From Candidatus Babelota bacterium (GTDB lineage: Bacteria > Babelota > Babeliae > Babelales > JAUPTZ01): DNA of 7,344 bases. Of this stretch, positions 6,604 to 7,344 are shown one piece after another. Under the pieces are notes generated by a model. That model had not been told where the DNA came from and did not search any database. It saw nothing but the letters and a program-made list of their open reading frames with translations. Numbering within the stretch: the stretch's first letter is position 1; each line of letters begins with the position of its first letter. A program made the translations under genes and the position numbers. The stretch covers positions 8,019 to 15,362 of the forward strand of contig JAUPVI010000013.1 of NCBI GenBank assembly GCA_030917105.1, written 5' to 3'.

Positions 6604-6730
6604 CTATCTCATTTTCTGCGTTTTAGCTGTGTTAACCATAATTACGCCTTATTTACCCAAACCATTGTGCCACCACGCTGCCACCAGTAGACTACCAAAA
6701 AAAGTATTTTACCAGGGCAACACATTCGAT
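6604..6730. other. Intergenic leader before the last gene; no convincing promoter
   Basis: The best promoter-like pair is TTGTGC (6665-6670) and TAGACT (6688-6693) with a 17-bp spacer, but it matches the consensus poorly. AGGG at 6714-6717 is 13 nt from the ATG, too far for a good ribosome binding site. TAATTACGC at 6639-6647 repeats nine bases from the centre of the upstream palindrome. Confidence 0.3.
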
Positions 6731-7344
6731 ATGAAAAAGCTTCTGTGCATTATAAGCATCTTCTCTTGCGCCACACTATCTCTGCATGGATCTGGCATTG
6801 TGCAAAGCCTTTCAGATTGGAACGCCAAACGTGCCATAAACAAAACACTTGCTGCAAAAACCACTAGCGAAAACGAGACAGACTCTGATGATCTCTTTAG
6901 CTCTTTTGCCGCGAAATACTTGGCAAGCTATGGCCTCTATTCTACTGACCTGGAAGCAATACTCGCACAGATAAAAAAAACAAATACCGAGCGTGAAAGG
7001 AGTTACAGCACACGCACTAAACCAACGCCCCCCACCGTGTGCGAGACTTTTAAGAACTACCGACTCATGGCTGAACGCTACCTCTATCCAAATATTCCAG
7101 AGCTCCTTAAGACATCGCTTCAAGCGCTGAAAGTTCTTGCAGCTAGTGGCGACGAAACACTTGCAAATGTTAGGGAGAAAATAGAAAAAAAATACGAAGA
7201 TAACGAACCAGAACGAAACAAAAAACTAAAAGTTCTTGCTGCTGCAGAAGAAGCTATAAAAGGGCAGCAAAAGACACTTCTCGACTATTTTTCGGACATT
7301 AAAATAACCCCAAGCAGCAGCCCCCTAACTTCAGATCAGATCAA
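6731..7344 (+). CDS. Exported helical protein, function unknown (3' partial)
   Basis: ATG 6731 opens 204 codons that stay open to the window edge, so the gene continues beyond it. The first ~20 residues are a clear Sec signal peptide (MKKLLCIISIFSCATLSLHG). The mature part begins GIVQSLSDWNAKRAINK. An acidic Ser/Thr/Asp patch follows (~45-55), then mainly helical sequence. It includes a Lys/Glu-rich likely coiled-coil at ~147-185 (REKIEKKYEDNEPERNKKL) and a Ser/Pro/Thr stretch starting where the sequence ends. One Cys lies in the mature part (TVCETF). No earlier in-frame ATG was found close upstream, although the ribosome binding site is weak. The lipobox-like reading (IFSC) is poor because of Phe at -2. 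The signal peptide, helical charged body and Ser/Pro linkers match the style of the other genes here, so it probably belongs to the same exported-protein locus. I recognise no family. Confidence 0.85.
   Translation, partial: MKKLLCIISIFSCATLSLHGSGIVQSLSDWNAKRAINKTLAAKTTSENETDSDDLFSSFAAKYLASYGLYSTDLEAILAQIKKTNTERERSYSTRTKPTPPTVCETFKNYRLMAERYLYPNIPELLKTSLQALKVLAASGDETLANVREKIEKKYEDNEPERNKKLKVLAAAEEAIKGQQKTLLDYFSDIKITPSSSPLTSDQI

Noticed and set aside
6812..7123. Minus-strand frame opposite the last gene
   Set aside because: The plus strand here has a signal peptide and an uninterrupted charged helical protein across the whole stretch. The minus frame has no supporting start signal.
1..7344. 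tRNA, rRNA, CRISPR, insertion sequence or attachment site
   Set aside because: No cloverleaf, regularly spaced repeats, transposase motifs or terminal inverted repeats were seen by eye.

Overview
The window looks like bacterial DNA of moderate GC content, read with the standard bacterial code (TGA is a stop and Trp is TGG). It carries tandem genes, all on the + strand, for large exported proteins that I cannot assign to any named family. Three of the four reading frames begin with, or run through, a typical Sec-type signal sequence. A host-associated Gram-negative lineage with many secreted proteins of unknown function, such as Dependentiae/Babeliae, would fit. That is an impression from style only, because no rRNA, tRNA or marker gene is present. 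The coding strand is visibly richer in A and C than in T and G.

Layout. (1) Positions 2-2113: the 3' part of a gene whose start lies upstream of the window. It encodes a Lys-rich helical exported protein with a charged linker and a striking Met/Gly-rich block. (2) Positions 2114-2246: an intergenic gap with an A/T tract, a plausible promoter and a clear ribosome binding site. (3) Positions 2247-5600: a 1117-residue exported protein, mostly helical, ending in beta-rich repeated modules. (4) Positions 5563-6549: an overlapping frame, shifted by +1, with no signal peptide. It carries two more copies of the same module, so (3) and (4) may be one gene split by a real, programmed or artefactual frameshift. 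(5) Positions 6550-6730: an intergenic gap with a perfect 34-bp palindrome, probably a terminator or a binding site. (6) Positions 6731-7344: the 5' part of another signal-peptide gene that runs off the window.

How they may work together. The genes are collinear, and the encoded products look extracytoplasmic, with helical and coiled-coil stretches, low-complexity linkers and tandem modules. This suggests a locus for cell-surface or secreted proteins rather than metabolism. No catalytic motif, mobile element, CRISPR array or RNA gene was seen. The best leads are the undescribed ~75-100 residue module found four times across positions 4878-6510, and the frame change that separates its first two copies from its last two.
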